From Laguncularia racemosa (taxonomy: Eukaryota; Streptophyta; Magnoliopsida; Myrtales; Combretaceae), in the NCBI GenBank assembly GCA_037954665.1, contig JBBMOL010000038.1, positions 3,844,001 to 3,908,000 on the forward strand: a stretch of DNA of 64,000 nucleotides. Direction: 5' to 3'. Of the stretch, positions 11,901-24,834 are shown piece after piece. The translations under genes were made by a program, and so were the position numbers. Under the pieces are notes generated by a model. The model did not search any database, was not told the DNA's origin, and saw only the letters and a program-made list of their open reading frames with translations. Position 1 is the stretch's first letter; each line of letters begins with the position of its first letter.

Positions 11901-14900
11901 AAGGACTTAGTTTCACCTTCTTGTTATTCCATTTCAGTCGGGATGTGCATGATTTCTTAACAAACTTATTCTAATTATTGAAGATGTAGGTTTACCTGCT
12001 GTCCCAGAGAAAATACATTTTGGCCATTACTCAGCTTTCAAATTTGAAAAAGCCTCTAGTCTTAAGTGGAGATGGCCTTTTTTAGGCTTGTCATGGCGAT
12101 TTATAGACATGTCAATGTTGGTGGCCCCTTGAACACATCTGGGCCTACCAGTTTAAAGCACAATCTGCTATAAAGCATTATCTACTGTGATGATGTTTAT
12201 ATCAGTCGTGTAACCCATAGGGATTTCTTCTTGTGAGAATGTTGTTTTTTAACATTTTTCTCATGATGCCTGGATAGAGCTTTACTCTGAAAAATTTAGA
12301 TAATTTTATTTTATTTTTTTCTGATAATGATTTTTAATGTCTTACCTTCTAAAAAACTTTCGCCTATGGTAATGTGTAGTCTCTTTAAATAATGTTTTCT
12401 TTGCTGATTTTTTTAGGCATATTAAGATTTATGGGCTGCACAAAGGCCTTTGTCTAGCCTTGTAATTGTGCCAGTTCTTCATGCCACATCATATGGGGTA
12501 CATGAGAATTTATTTCATGAGATATGTCCCCCCCACCCCCTCTCTCTCTCTTTATTTGTCCTAATATTCTGTGACAGTACTATTTTTGTGCTATTTTACT
12601 GGTTGGAAAAAGTAATTTAAGCTTTTTAGAAGGTTTCTTATCCAGAAGCATCTGCATGTTTCATGTCCAAGGCACTGGGATTTTTGTCCTGTATTTAAGA
12701 ATTTGATCTTATTCTTATTTGGTGGGTCATCCCCTGATTGCAGAGGTTTTATGAGCATGGGGGTGAGATGCAAGTTGCACAAGATGCACCTTTAAGACCA
12801 TCCATGGACATCTTTGCAGTAGGGTGAGCAATTCCTGCCAGTATAACAATTTTTAGTTTTGGTACTAGTGCTTGCATTTTTACATTGCAAGGGCAATAAG
12901 CATGCAGATAATTCAAGCAGGGTGTGTAATTGATATCTAGCACAGTAGCATTAGGTAGCAGTTAAGAATACATGACTCTTTTTGGTAGATAATAGCACAG
13001 GGACATAATCATGCTATCACCATCAAAATACTTGTGGTTTTACAAGCAAATTATGCCGGGTATGTGTATGTGATTGAAAACATTGACTAAGGCCTATTGT
13101 GTGAAAGTAATCAAATTGAGAGTGAAAATAACATATGTAGGAGTTTGAACTTAGGACTGTTAACTCCGGTATTGAGTTAGATTTGATCTAGAATTAACTG
13201 ATAAATTTAAGCTCATTGTTAGTTGTGGGTTCTTATATTTTATATATTGCAACAATAACCACAAGAGGCGAGATGGTAAAAAACAGAATTGTCAAAGCAA
13301 ATGTAGATCCTCAAACTAGTAAGAAAATTTTGTTCTTTTTACAGGTTTAAAGCTGTTTATCGTTTCATTAATACTTTAGAAGGTAAAAAGTTAGATTTCT
13401 TCAACTTGCTACAACCGCAAAGCAATGTAGTGAGAGAAAATGCTCTCTCTTCTCTCTAGGAAATTATTTAAACCGCCCTAAGAAACCACTTTTCTTAGGT
13501 AACCCAATATCATTTCCAACCTTTTTGTTTTCCCTAAACCTAGAATGCAATCTTTTTCTAGTTTTCACTTTTTATTTCCTTCCACCATTGCTGAGCCTTG
13601 GCCTAGTTGGTTTGATGAGAGGTGGCCTGAGCAGTCTTATGGACACGGCCAAGAAAGCAAACAGGGTGCATTGTGTTACGTTGGGGGAGCATTTTCCTCT
13701 GGCTTTGATTCACCAAGGGGCAGTAAGATTGACACGGTTCCAGATGTGGTTTCCAAAGGGTGCCCAAAAGGTGAAAAGGCAAAAGATACTTTTGCCAACC
13801 AGGAAAGCTGCCAAAAGACTTTTCCTAAAAGCAGCAATTTGGAGCCTTGTGCTTTTGAGGAAAGGACGTCTCTGAAAAGCAAACATGAAGGAGAGAGAGG
13901 ACAGAATGACCCAAAAGCCAACCCACCAGCGCACCGTTTCCGAAGTGTTTCCTCTTTGGGAAATACCACCCTCGAGGAGGTAAATGGTCTACTGGAGAAA
14001 ATACAAAACCAAAACCACTCAGCTAAACCACCCTTCCCAACAAAAACTACCAACAGGAATGCGCATGGAGCCAAATCATACACCCATGCGTGTGCTCCCA
14101 ATGAACCAATACATGAACCAGAATTCAAGCTATGATACTTCCCTCCAGCCAAAAAAGGCACTGTTCCTTGTGTTAAAATCCCATAGAACGTGGAAGAAGC
14201 TGGAGCTGAACACTGGCAATCCACATTGGTGGGTTATTTCCTTGTCTGTAGGTTGCTGTTCACCTTGGTCTAGTCCACCACTTTCCATTTATGGAAAGAC
14301 TTGGGTCTCCTAAAAGTGTTGGGAAGCAAGGAAGGATTTTTTTATTTCAGATTTGCCAAGAAATGTGACCTGAATCCAGTACTTGAGAGGACCTAGTACT
14401 TCGCAAAAAAGTTCTTAATTCTTCAAAAATGGAGGAAGGGCATGCCCCTAGACAAGCCCCAAACGACCAATGTTCCCATGTGGGCTCTCTTCTCGCGTAT
14501 TGCATGTGAATACTTAGATGAGGAAGGTATTAGCTACATTGTTAGTGGCGTAGGGAACCTTCTTAAAGCTGATGCCTTAACAGTCTCTAGGCAACACGCC
14601 AATCACGCAAGGGTGTTGGTCGAGATAGATGCAAGGGAGGAGTTAATCACTCAAGTAGAAGTGGAGGGAATTGATGGATTGATTGCAAAAATACATGTTG
14701 AGTACCAATGGCTCCGACCTAGGTGTGGAATTTGTAGGGTATTTGGCCATGGGTGTAGGACAAACCCTAAGGTGAACACTTTGGCTGATATGGGAAACTC
14801 CAAGGCAAAGGTTAATGAGGAGCAATGGGTTCTTGTTAAACTTGTAGATAAGGGAAAAAAGTTGTATGAGGAAGGCAAGGGAGTGATTACGGGCCATGAA

Positions 14901-17900
14901 TCCTCGAGCCATTAGCCTAGAGGGGAGGAGTGAGGAAGTCCAATTCCCCCTCAAGAAGAATTGTGTAGTAGGTGAAGATGCTAATGTAATGTGGCCTCTA
15001 CACAAGTAGAATAGTGAGCAAATTAAAGAGAATGTGATGGAGGCTGTGGAGGAGGTTGTGGCTGATAATGTGGCTGAATTTGAACTTGGTCAGGTGGCCA
15101 CCGATGCAGTAATGAATGTGGAGGACAAAGAGGAGAATGATGCGACTGGCATGCATGTAAATCTAGGCTCGGAGTATGATTAGGATACTGCTATGCCCAC
15201 TTTTGTTTCTGATTCCATGGCCTAGCATGAGGACTCTTTCATCCAAGTATGGGGCGTCTCTCAATCCAACCAACCAGAGAGTGACAATGATGTGGAGACC
15301 GAGGAGTATGAAAATATTCCACTAAATAAATTGTTGATCAAGATGAACCAAGGCTTTGGAAGTAATTCTAAGAGCGTGAAGGGGTCTAGTTCTTCCTGCA
15401 GGAGGAAGATAGAGCAGCAGAAGAGAAGGAGGAGGTTCACCTAGTATTGAGGCCTTCTCATCATTGTTATCGTGAGTATTGCAGCTTGGAACATTAGGGG
15501 GTTTAATGACCCCATTAAAGTGTTGAATGTTAAAAGAGTTTGTTATGACCATAATAGAAATTTAATAGGCCTTATTGAAACCAAGGTGAATCCTTTTAAT
15601 GAATAGACAATCCGTAATGTCTTGGGCCTACGGTGGCAGGTAAAAATAAATTCAGCAGCTAGGAAGCGGTCGTGGTTAGTGTGGAATCCAATTGAATGGG
15701 TTGTTTGGGTAGAGATCGAGCATGCACAATTATTACATTGTGGAATAACAAATTTGAGATCCAATCTAATAATCTTTGCTACTTTTGTCTATGGCTCGAA
15801 TAATGATAGAGAAAGAAGAGCCTTGTGGAGTAACCTTGTGGCCCTAGCTCCGTCACTAAACCAATGTCCTTAGGTGGTTCTTGGAGATTTCAATACCACA
15901 AAATCTCCATGTGAAAAAATTGGTGGAAGAATGCGATTAATAGATGCCATGGTGGATTTTCAAAATTGTATTGTACACACAGAATTGGAAGACTTGAGAT
16001 ATGTGGGAGATTTTTTCACTTGGTCAAATAGATAAGATCATAATCCAATTTTGAGTAAGTTGGACAGGATTATGGTAAACCATCAGTGGCTGAATGTGCT
16101 CCCTAGAATGCAAGCAAAATTCATGTCACCCATTCTCTTGGACCACTCTTTAGTGATTGCTTGCGTGGATTACAGCTCAGAGACTAGGAAGACTCCATTC
16201 AAATTCTTCAACTTTTGGATTGAACATAAGAACTTTAGAAACTTAGTGACAAATACATGGAAGGAAGAAGTTAGGGGATCTAGAATGTTCCAAGTTGTTA
16301 GGAAACTAAAGTTGCTTAAATAGGAATTCAGATGCTTGAAGCAGGATGAATATTCCCATCTCCTTAGATGGGTGCAAGTAGCTAAGAGCAGACTACTTCA
16401 ATTGCAAGCTTCAATTCATGCGGTAGGAGACACATCTTGTATGGAGGAGGAGAAAGCGACTTATAAGGAATACTATTTGCTCATAGTGGTGGAGGAAAGC
16501 TTTTACAAACATAAATCAAGGACTAAGTGGCTATAATTGGGGGATAAGAATACCTCTTATTTCCATAAAGCCATGAAGAACTTACACAATCAAAGCTCCT
16601 TATACCGTTTGTTAAGAGAGGACGGAAGCGAGGCAATTGGTGATGATGTGATCAAAGCTTTAGCAATAGCTTATTTTCAGCAACTTTATGAGAACCTTAA
16701 TGCTCACCCTAGTCTGGATGAAGTCTATAGCCTGGTGACTTGGAGATTAAGTGAGAAACAACAACTTGAACTAGATGCTCCTTTTACAGTTGAATAGATC
16801 AAATAGGGGTTTTTCTCACAAGCGAATGAGAAAGCTTTGGGACCTGATGGGTTCTTAGCTAAGTTCTTTAAAGAGGCCTGGGAAGTTATTGGTGATGACC
16901 TGGTTGAAGCAACTAAAGAATTTATGATAAGTTCTTTGAAGAGGCTTGGGAAGTTATTGGTGATGACTTGGTTAAAGCAACTAAAGAATTTATGATATTA
17001 GGCCACTTACTAAAGGAGATCAATGCCACCATCATCTCCTTAGTCCCTAAAGTGGCCAATCCGTCTAAGCTTGGAGATTTCTGTCCAATTGTGTGCTGTA
17101 ATGTCTTATATAAAGCTATTTCCAAAATCTTGTCAGCATGCATTAAGAAGGTTCTTCCCTTATTGGTCGGTTGTGAACATGCTGCTTTCATCTCCAGGAG
17201 GAGAATAACTGATAACATGCTCATTGCCCAGGAGTTGATGGTGGGCTACCATTCACAAACGGGAGCACTGCGTTGTACATTAAAGGTGGACTTGCAAAAG
17301 GCATATGACATGATTTGGTGGGACTTTTTGCTAGAGGTACTCAAAGCAATGCAATTTCCCCAATACATCTGATCCTTAGTTGAGCAATGCTTGTCTACTT
17401 CGAAATTTTCTATCAACATTAATGGAGAATTGACTGGCTACTTTGCAAGCTACAGGGGCTAAGACAGGGGATCTTATTGGTAGCAAGCGTGTGTGATGGT
17501 GTTCTAGGCCTAGATGGTTCCGGGGGGTGCTCTAGTGTTTGCTTGTTAGATTTCCCTTCTAATTTACCTATGATTACCTAAGGGGTGGGCTCGTTGGAGA
17601 GAACCCAAGATCTCTTAATAGGGTTTTGTTTGCTGAATTTTCAATGCCTTCCATTTATTGATTGATTTCCTTAAATACATACAACAAGGTGGTTACATAG
17701 TACTTAGCCTAAGTCCACTACCTACTCTCGTTCCTATCCCTCCCATCCTACTCACTCACTTGGTCACCCATGTAGGGCTTGTCACCCATGTCTAAGCTTC
17801 TTGCCTTTTCCTTGGTCGTGGTCTCCTTGTTCCCTTGATTCTTTTCCCCACGTCTCTTCCTAGAGTAGACTTGGTCAAATGGCCTTATCCCACTCCCTTG

Positions 17901-20900
17901 GCTAGTATCATCTTATATCTCCTTATCTATTTGTAATGAGAATGGAAGTACTCTCCACTCTACTTAGGAGGCTGCTTGCAAACCCCCAATTCTCTTTTCA
18001 CTAGGGGTGTAAGTTTGAAAAGTTAATCCATCTTTGTTTTGCAGGTAATCTCCTTATTTTCACAAAAGGCAATATTGAATTTGTGTCCTTGATCAAAGAA
18101 ACCCTACAATGTTTCTACTCAATCTCGAGACTAGTGGCAAATAATAGCAAGAGCAATATATTTTTTTCCAATGTCCCCATTAGAGTGAAAGAGGACATCC
18201 TTAGTACCACCTAGTTCCAGGAATGCAAATTGCCAGTGTGCTATCTAGGAGTACCATTAATCTCACAAAGCTTAAAAATGAGGATTGTGATGCTCTTCTA
18301 GAGAGGGCTTTAGCTTGCATCAACTCATGGACCTCTAAGTACCTTTTTTTGGATAAGTTAATTTCTCTAAGTACCTTTCATATGTGGGAAGATTGCAACT
18401 AGTTAAATCGGTTCTCTTCTCCATGCAGGTCTACTAGACTTCTATTTTTTTACTACTTAAATCTATCATAATGAAGATGGGTCAGCTACTCAAGAATTTC
18501 CTATGGAGTGGGAGACCGAATATATATTCCAAGGCTAAAGTACGGTGGGATGGTGTTTGCAAACCTTTGAAATGTGGTAGCTTATGTATATTGAACTTAC
18601 GGCATTGGAATAAAGCCATCCAACTTAAACATATTTGATACTTGTGCAAGGAAGGCCCTGAGAGTTTATGGCCAGAATGGGTTCATTCTACACTATTGAA
18701 AGGAAGAAATTTTTGGTTATCTAGAACTCCTACCACATGCTCCTGATCTTGGAAGAAGCTACTGAAGCTTAGAGGCTTAGTCTGAACTAGTTTCCAATGG
18801 GAACCTAACAATGAATTAACCATATCGCTCTGGTTTGACTTTTGGCTTCCATTTGGTCTTCTAGATACAATATTCAATGCTCGTGAGATGGGTAGCTCTA
18901 GTTTCCCACCCACAACAAAGCTATGCTCCTTGATGGAGAACAATGAATGGTGCTTACTGAATGGCCTGTTTTGTACTAAAATTCACATTCCACCTTCCCT
19001 CCAGCTTAATCCCTTTTGCTCTGATAGACTTCGATGGACACACACGAGTATGGGAGAGTATACCATAAAGAGTAGATACACTTTTTTAAGTCCACCTAGC
19101 ACCATAACCCCATAATATAAGGTGATTTGGAACAAAATTTCATTGCCAAGACACTCCTTTATCTAATGGCCTTGGTTAGATAAATTATCTACCCTTGATA
19201 AACTGACATCATGGGGTGTCGCTACATCTGCAACTTGTTTCCTTTGCCAGTAAGGATTAGAAGATCATTCTCACCTATTTTTCAAATGTAGCTACACCTA
19301 GATTTGGAGCTTAGTTTGTGACCACCTCTAGTGCCTACTGTCTTTTAGAAACTGGCTAGGTGCCATTGCTTCATTAGTGGCTATAGTTGGCTCCTCATCT
19401 CCAACGTTCCAAGCTTGGAGAGCAGGATTGATTGCAGCAGTTTACTACATCTAAAGAGTGTGTAACAAAGTGCGCTTAGGGGATAACCTTCTAAATCCGT
19501 GTTTCATAGTGAACCAGTTTAGAGCATACACAATCGTAGTGTAACTTAGGAAATTGTTTGCCATGTATTTTGTACATTGCTTATGATATTATGATGTAAA
19601 CTTATCCATATTTTTACGGTTGTATAACATTTTGGATCGATAAAGTTAATTATCCAAAAAAAAAAAGGGTAAAAAGCCAGATATTTTTGACCTATGCATT
19701 GTCTTTGACTTTCAAAAACTCAAATAAATTGTGTTACTGAAAACTTAGGTCCTGCAAGCAGATACAATTGTGTGGCTTATTTGGGGCTATATCTTTTCAC
19801 TCTTTTGATGTTTGATGTTTTTTTAGCCCATTGAATTGATTCCTCATATTCCATTTTGCTGTTTATTTGGCAGTATATGCCATAACTAGGAATTGTTTCC
19901 CTACTGGTATATTCTTAGGTGCGTCATTGCAGAGCTATTCCTTGAAGGCCAGCCTCTATTTGAGCTCTCTCAGCTTCTTGCTTACCGCAGGGGACAATAT
20001 GATCCAAGCCAGCATCTTGAAAAGGTACTTCTATGCAGTCTCTGTCCTTACGGAAGTCAATAGGTGTTTACCTTTATGTCTGCCTTGATGTGACAATATT
20101 TTTTCTTTGCATAAAGATGTCCGGCTTATACAGATATGTTCTGATATTTTCAATTATTGTTTTGGGCTAAATTAGATTCCTGATCGTGGAATCCGCAAGA
20201 TGATTACTCATATGATTCAGTTGGAACCAGACAATAGACTATCTGCTGAAAGTTACTTGCAGAATTACACTGGCACTGTCTTTCCAAGTTATTTCTTCCC
20301 ATTTCTACATAAATTCTACTGCTGTTGCAATCCTGCATCACCTGACATGAGGGTAAAAACTCAAACTTCTAACTCTACTTGCTTCACCGTTAATATTCTC
20401 ATTCTCTTTCTTGTTTATCATAGGTTGTGATGTGCCAGAGTGCTTTCAATGAGATACTTAAGCACATGATGAGTAATAATTTACCAGAGAAATCCTCAAT
20501 TGAAGTAGGAATGTGTGCCAAAAAATCATCAGATATGGATGCAGCAAAGAATTATCATGCAAAAAATGGTTTAGTGAGTAAAAGGGTGGATGCAGGGACG
20601 ATTATAAAAAATAGTCATTCTGCTGTTACACATGACTGCAAGAGTCTGCTCAATGATGCAAGGGGAAATCATTCTGGTGCAACATTGACGCTGAAGGATG
20701 TGCCTAATATTAAAATTCACCAAAATCCAAAAAGCAATGACATGGTGAATTTAGGCTCACCTCTTGAGGTTGTATCCACTGCATTTAGGGGTAATAATGT
20801 CCCTTTAATGAGAGGAGTTACAATGGAGTATATGAATTATTTGATGTCAGAATATGACAGCCAAATAGATACCTTTGCCATGCCTTTCCTTGAATTACCA

Positions 20901-23900
20901 AAAAATGGTACAAAGTGTGAAGGTATGGTACTCATTGCTTCTTTGCTTTGTTCATGCATTCGCAATGTCAAGGTTCCCTATTCAAGGCGAGGGGCCCTGG
21001 TTTTGTTGAAATCCTGTTCACTTTATATTGATGATGAAGATCGCTTGCAGCTTGTGCTTCCTTATGTTATTGCAATGCTCTCTGATCCAGCAGCAATTGT
21101 GCGGTCTGCTGCCCTGGAGACATTGTGTGAAATTCTTCCTTTAGTTCGGGATTTTCCCCCAAGTGATGCAAAGATTTTCCCAGAATATATTCTTCCTATG
21201 CTGTCAATGCTTCCTGATGATCCAGAGGAAAGTGTAAGGATATGCTATGCCAGCAATATTGCTAAATTGGCTATGACTGCATTTCGATTCTTGATTCACT
21301 CAATAAGCTTAAGTCAGGCAGGGGTTCTTGATGAATTGAGTTCACGGTTGAAATTGGAGTTGTCTTCTACTCAGATGAATAAAGAGCTACATTCACCGAA
21401 AATTATTGCGCAGCTTGCACAGTTGAGGAAGTCTATTGCTGAAGTTGTTCAAGAACTTGTGATGGGTCCTAAGCAAACCCCCAGTATCAGGAGAGCGCTT
21501 CTTCAAGACATTGGTATTTTGTGTTGCTTCTTTGGTCAAAGACAGTGTAACGACTTCTTGTTACCCATTCTGCCAGCTTTTTTGAATGACCGAGATGAGC
21601 AGCTAAGGGCAGTATTTTATGATATGATAGTATACGTATGCTTCTTTGTGGGACAAAGAAGTGTTGAAGAATATCTCCTACCTTACATTGAGCAGGCACT
21701 TAATGATGCTACCGAGGCTGTAATAGTCAATGCACTGGATTGTTTGGCTACACTCTGCAAACGTAATTTCTTGAGGAAAAGGATTCTGCTTGAAATGATA
21801 GAACGGGCTTTTCCATTGCTATGTTATCCCAGTGGATGGGTTAGAAGGTTAACTGTCTCTTTCATCTCAGCCAGCAGTGAGAGCTTAGGTGCCGTAGATT
21901 CATATGTGTACCTGGCGCCACTTATACGCCCTTTCCTTTGCAGAGAACCAGCATCCTTGGCTTCTGAAAATGATCTCCTGTCATGCCTTAAACCTGCTGT
22001 TTCAAAAGAAGTGTTTTTTCGAATCCTGGACAATGCCAGGAGTTCAGACATGTTGGAGAGACAGAGAAAGATATGGTATTCACCGGCACCGACTAATCAG
22101 TGGGAAGCTGTCCAATCCCTGACAAAAGGTGCAGGCCCTGTGGGGGAACCAAAGAAATGGTCCACCAAGCACCTAAGCCCTGAGGGCCAAGATATTTTAG
22201 GCAGTTCTTTGAACCATTCAGCAATAATTGGATCAAATGATGCTGAGTCTAAATTTAATTCTGTTGAAAGCTTAATGCCAAAAGCTGCTTCCATAGTAGA
22301 ACCTCAAGGCTCGGAAAGATTGCAGTCATCAGGCATAATGACTTCACAGATTAGTGGTGTTAATAGCTTCATGTGTGATAAATCTCCCGAAGGGATTCCT
22401 TTATATTCCTTTAATTTAGATAGACAAGGAGCAGGAAACCGTTCTGCAGCATCTGCTGCTTCATTGCCCGTAAGTTCTTTGGGATTTGATTCATCATCAA
22501 TGCCTTGGATGGAGACTGTGAGTCAATCTTTTTCCTTGGCTAGTTCAGTTCCTGCAGCTAAGCTTGTTTCTGGCTCTTTCAGCATCAGCAATGGCTCTAA
22601 ACAGTTCTATAGAGTGGTGCATGAACCAGAAAGCAGAGAAAATGACCAAGCTTCTTACTTAAGTAGTAGGTTTCAAGAAATGGGCTCATCTGGTACAGTA
22701 AAGGGTAGTATTTCTAGTGTGGAAGAAGCTTCCACCGTATCTGATATGATTGGGCTGCCATCATTTGGTAGGACAACTGCCATATCAGATTCAAGTTGGA
22801 GGCCTCGCGGTGTGTTGGTTGCACATCTCCAGGAGCATCGTTCTGCTGTCAATGATATTGCAGTTTCAACTGATCACAGCTTTATTGTGACTGCTTCTGA
22901 TGATTCGACTGTTAAGGTATGGGATTCAAGGAAATTGGAGAAAGATATTTCATTTAGGTCCAGGCTGACTTATCACCTTGAAGGAAGCCGTGCACTTTGC
23001 ACTACAATGCTTCGGGGTTCTACTCAAGTGATTGTTGGAGCCTGTGATGGGACAATACATATGTTTTCTGTTGATTACATCTCCAGAGGTCTTGGCACAG
23101 TTGTTGAGAAGTATTCAGGTATTGCTGATATTAAAAAGAAGGATGTTAAGGAAGGAGCCATTCTTTCCCTTTTGAATTGTACCGCAGATAATTCAAGCCA
23201 GATGATTATGTACAGTACTCGAAATTGTGGGATTCATCTTTTTGATGCGAGAAATAATGTAAATGCATGGTCCTTGAAAGCAACTCCTGAGGAGGGTTAT
23301 GTGTCTTCTCTGGTAGCTGGCCCTTGTGGGAATTGGTTTGTCTCAGGGTCTTCGAGGGCTGTCCTTACTCTTTGGGATCTGAGATTTCTTGTACCTGTGA
23401 ACTCTTGGCGCTACTCTACAGTGTGCCCAATAGAGAAAATGTGTCTTTTCATTCCTGCTCCAAATTCTTCTGTATCAACTGTATCTCGGCCACTTGTATA
23501 TGTAGCTGCTGGCAGCAATGAAGTTTCTCTGTGGAATGCAGAGAATGGAAGCTGCATACAGGTACTCTTGAAATGCTAACTGAATACCTGTTCTTCAGCT
23601 CTTTACAGAATGATGAATTGAGCAAGAGCTTGTACTATAAAATTCAATCAATTTATACTGTTGTCTTTTTTGTTAAACTATCTGTATGGATGTGAAAGTA
23701 AGGTTAAAGTTTGCTTTAAAATTTTCTTAACAGGCATCTGTAGGACTTATAATGTAACCATCTTAAGTCTTTTTACTGCCCTGCTGTTAGGTAATGAGAA
23801 TGGCAAACTATGATGGTGAGGCTGAAACATCTGACCTGCCATGGGCCTTGGCAAGACCATCAACTAAAGTTAATTCCAAGCCTGATTTGAGACGTAATGT

Positions 23901-24834
23901 GAATGCAAAGTACAGAGTTGATGAATTGAATGAACCTTCTCCTTGTATACCTGGTGTTCGCTCATTGCTTCCATTACCTGGGGGTGATTTGTTAACTGGG
24001 GGTACTGATTTGAAGATCCGTCGATGGGATCATTACAGGTTACCTTCATACCCTTTTACTTGCTTTCATATCTTGAAGTAATTTTTTGCCAAGTTTTATT
24101 GACTTCATTGAGTTTGCAGTCCGGATCGAACTTACTGTGTATGTGGACCAAACTTGAAAGTGGTCGGGAGCAATGACTTGTATGAGACAAGGTCTTGTTT
24201 CTCAGCGCAAATTGTGCAGGTATATATATTAGTTTTTTGAAAACAAGAATTTTCTTTTAGAAAGGTGTTCCAAGACAACTTATTCAAGCCCAAAGATCTA
24301 CAGAATTCTGCTTTCTGTACCATTTGAATAATGAATGACTTAGGTTGTCTTTAGTGGCTGTCACATCAGAAAGTTTATCATGAAAAGATATATTTGAATT
24401 ATTTCTTCCTTCGGTGTTAAGGTAGGAGAAATTCCATTTGTTCAATATTTGAATTTGTCCACCATTATTAGAAACAAATGACTTGATTAAACTCCTCAAT
24501 TTCATAGTGGCACCAGGATGGTGCTGCAGTTCCTTTCTTATCCTAGACATTTAAAGAAGAGATTTGAGCAGGCTGTGCATGTTTCTGGTTCTGCACTATT
24601 GTAAAACACTGTACTCCGACCTTAAAGTTAAAGCCCTTCTCTTTTTTCTTGATTCAGGAGATGCGGAGACGGCCTCTAACAACAAAGCTGACGGCAAAAG
24701 CAGTCCTCTCTGCAGCTGCCACTGATTCTGCAGGTTGTCATCGAGACTCTATCCTCTCATTAGCTTCCATCAAGTTGAACCAGAGGCTTCTGATATCAAG
24801 CAGTAGAGATGGCGCGGTTAAGGTGTGGAAGTAA
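8966..24834 (+). CDS. VPS15: VPS15, regulatory kinase-like subunit of the class III PI3-kinase complex (11 exons, about 1542 aa)
   Basis: Membrane-anchored partner of VPS34 and VPS30/Beclin that makes PI3P for endosomal sorting and autophagy. Exons by phase-checked GT-AG joins: 8966-9238, 10656-10778, 10924-10969, 11047-11207, 12744-12823, 19919-20024, 20176-20352, 20424-23561, 23791-24038, 24120-24219, 24658-24834. Seen: MGNKIARTK start (Gly2 suits myristoylation), kinase-like domain about residues 25-310 with LGKGRF, HGDIKCEN (147-154) and DFA in place of DFG (167-169), LAPERFYEHGGE across exons 4/5, HEAT-type helices roughly 440-640, a Ser-rich linker, and WD40 repeats from about 1120 to the end (..SRDGAVKVWK). 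The sequence closely matches my memory of Arabidopsis VPS15 (1494 aa). Exon 8 alone encodes 1046 codons. All joins keep frame with no stops, so the gene looks intact despite a LINE in intron 5. The ORFs inside introns are not genes. Confidence 0.96.
12523..12552 (+). repeat. Short pyrimidine tract in VPS15 intron 4
   Basis: A run of C followed by (CT)n about 190 bp before the exon 5 acceptor. Simple-sequence tract; no function is implied. Confidence 0.6.
13382..13396 (+). repeat. LINE target-site duplication, left
   Basis: GGTAAAAAGTTAGAT, paired with 19668-19682. Two mismatches suggest an old insertion. Confidence 0.85.
13545..15450 (+). pseudogene. LINE ORF1 (DUF4283 plus zinc-knuckle, broken)
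   Basis: An open stretch at 13545-14135 gives a polar, low-complexity N-terminus. After frame breaks, 14330-14480 reads a DUF4283-like tract (FRFAKKCDLNPV, then LILQKWRKGMPLDK). The frame at 14442-14915 continues with VPMWALFSRIACEYLDEEGI, SRQHANHARVLVEIDA and a Cys-containing WLRPRCGICRVFGH segment. That order is characteristic of the nucleic-acid-binding ORF1 protein of plant L1 elements. An acidic tail follows, with in-frame stops near 15009, 15181 and 15224. Confidence 0.8.
16861..16997 (+). repeat. Tandem duplication of about 69 bp in LINE RT
   Basis: AGTTCTTTAAAGAGGCCTGG..TTTATGAT (16861-16928) is repeated with few changes at 16930-16997. It duplicates the FFKEAWEVIGDDLVEATKEF coding segment and shifts the frame. 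Confidence 0.85.
17488..18005 (-). mobile_element. Roughly 0.5-kb insertion in the LINE RT, solo-LTR-like
   Basis: RT coding similarity stops after the RQGD-like motif (about 17480) and resumes near 18012 just before the YxDD region, with the normal intervening RT tract missing. The inserted segment has no coding match. Read on the minus strand it starts TGAAAAGAG at 18000, carries a TATTTAAGG and AATAAATGG pair near its middle, and ends near CACACACGC. This resembles an LTR, but no target-site duplication was found. Confidence 0.35.
19668..19682 (+). repeat. LINE target-site duplication, right
   Basis: GGTAAAAAGCCAGAT directly after the LINE A-tail. Confidence 0.85.

Larger units (their letters stand above)
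15470..19540 (+). pseudogene. LINE ORF2 (endonuclease, reverse transcriptase, zf-RVT; broken)
   Basis: Endonuclease about 15475-16320: AAWNIRGFNDP start, LIGLIETKVNP, VVLGDFNTTKSP, LSKLDRIMVN and DHSLV, all expected for an APE-type nuclease. RT about 16800-18250: KALGPDGFLAKFF, CNVLYKAISKILSACIKKVL, TLKVDLQKAYDMIWWDF and FSININGEL are present. The YxDD-type motif reads as CFAGNLLIF, so the catalytic Asp pair is lost. zf-RVT about 18700-19330: SWSWKKLLKLRGL, SLWFDFWLPFG and a final CFLC..HLFFKC. Stops at several sites and an insertion after GDLI (about 17480) inactivate it. Confidence 0.85.
13397..19667 (+). mobile_element. Near-complete L1-type LINE in VPS15 intron 5 (sense orientation)
   Basis: About 6.3 kb with standard plant LINE order: 5' leader, ORF1 (DUF4283/zinc-knuckle type), ORF2 (endonuclease, reverse transcriptase, zf-RVT), then an A-run at 19656-19666. 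A 15-bp target-site duplication flanks it (GGTAAAAAGTTAGAT at 13382-13396; GGTAAAAAGCCAGAT at 19668-19682, 13 of 15 identical), fixing both ends. Stops, a local duplication and an inserted segment show it is inactive. It is transcribed in the same direction as VPS15, so it is read into the pre-mRNA. Confidence 0.9.

Noticed and set aside
13676..14224. 182-codon minus-strand open frame
   Set aside because: It overlaps the LINE ORF1 on the opposite strand, has no recognisable motif and is explained as an antisense shadow.
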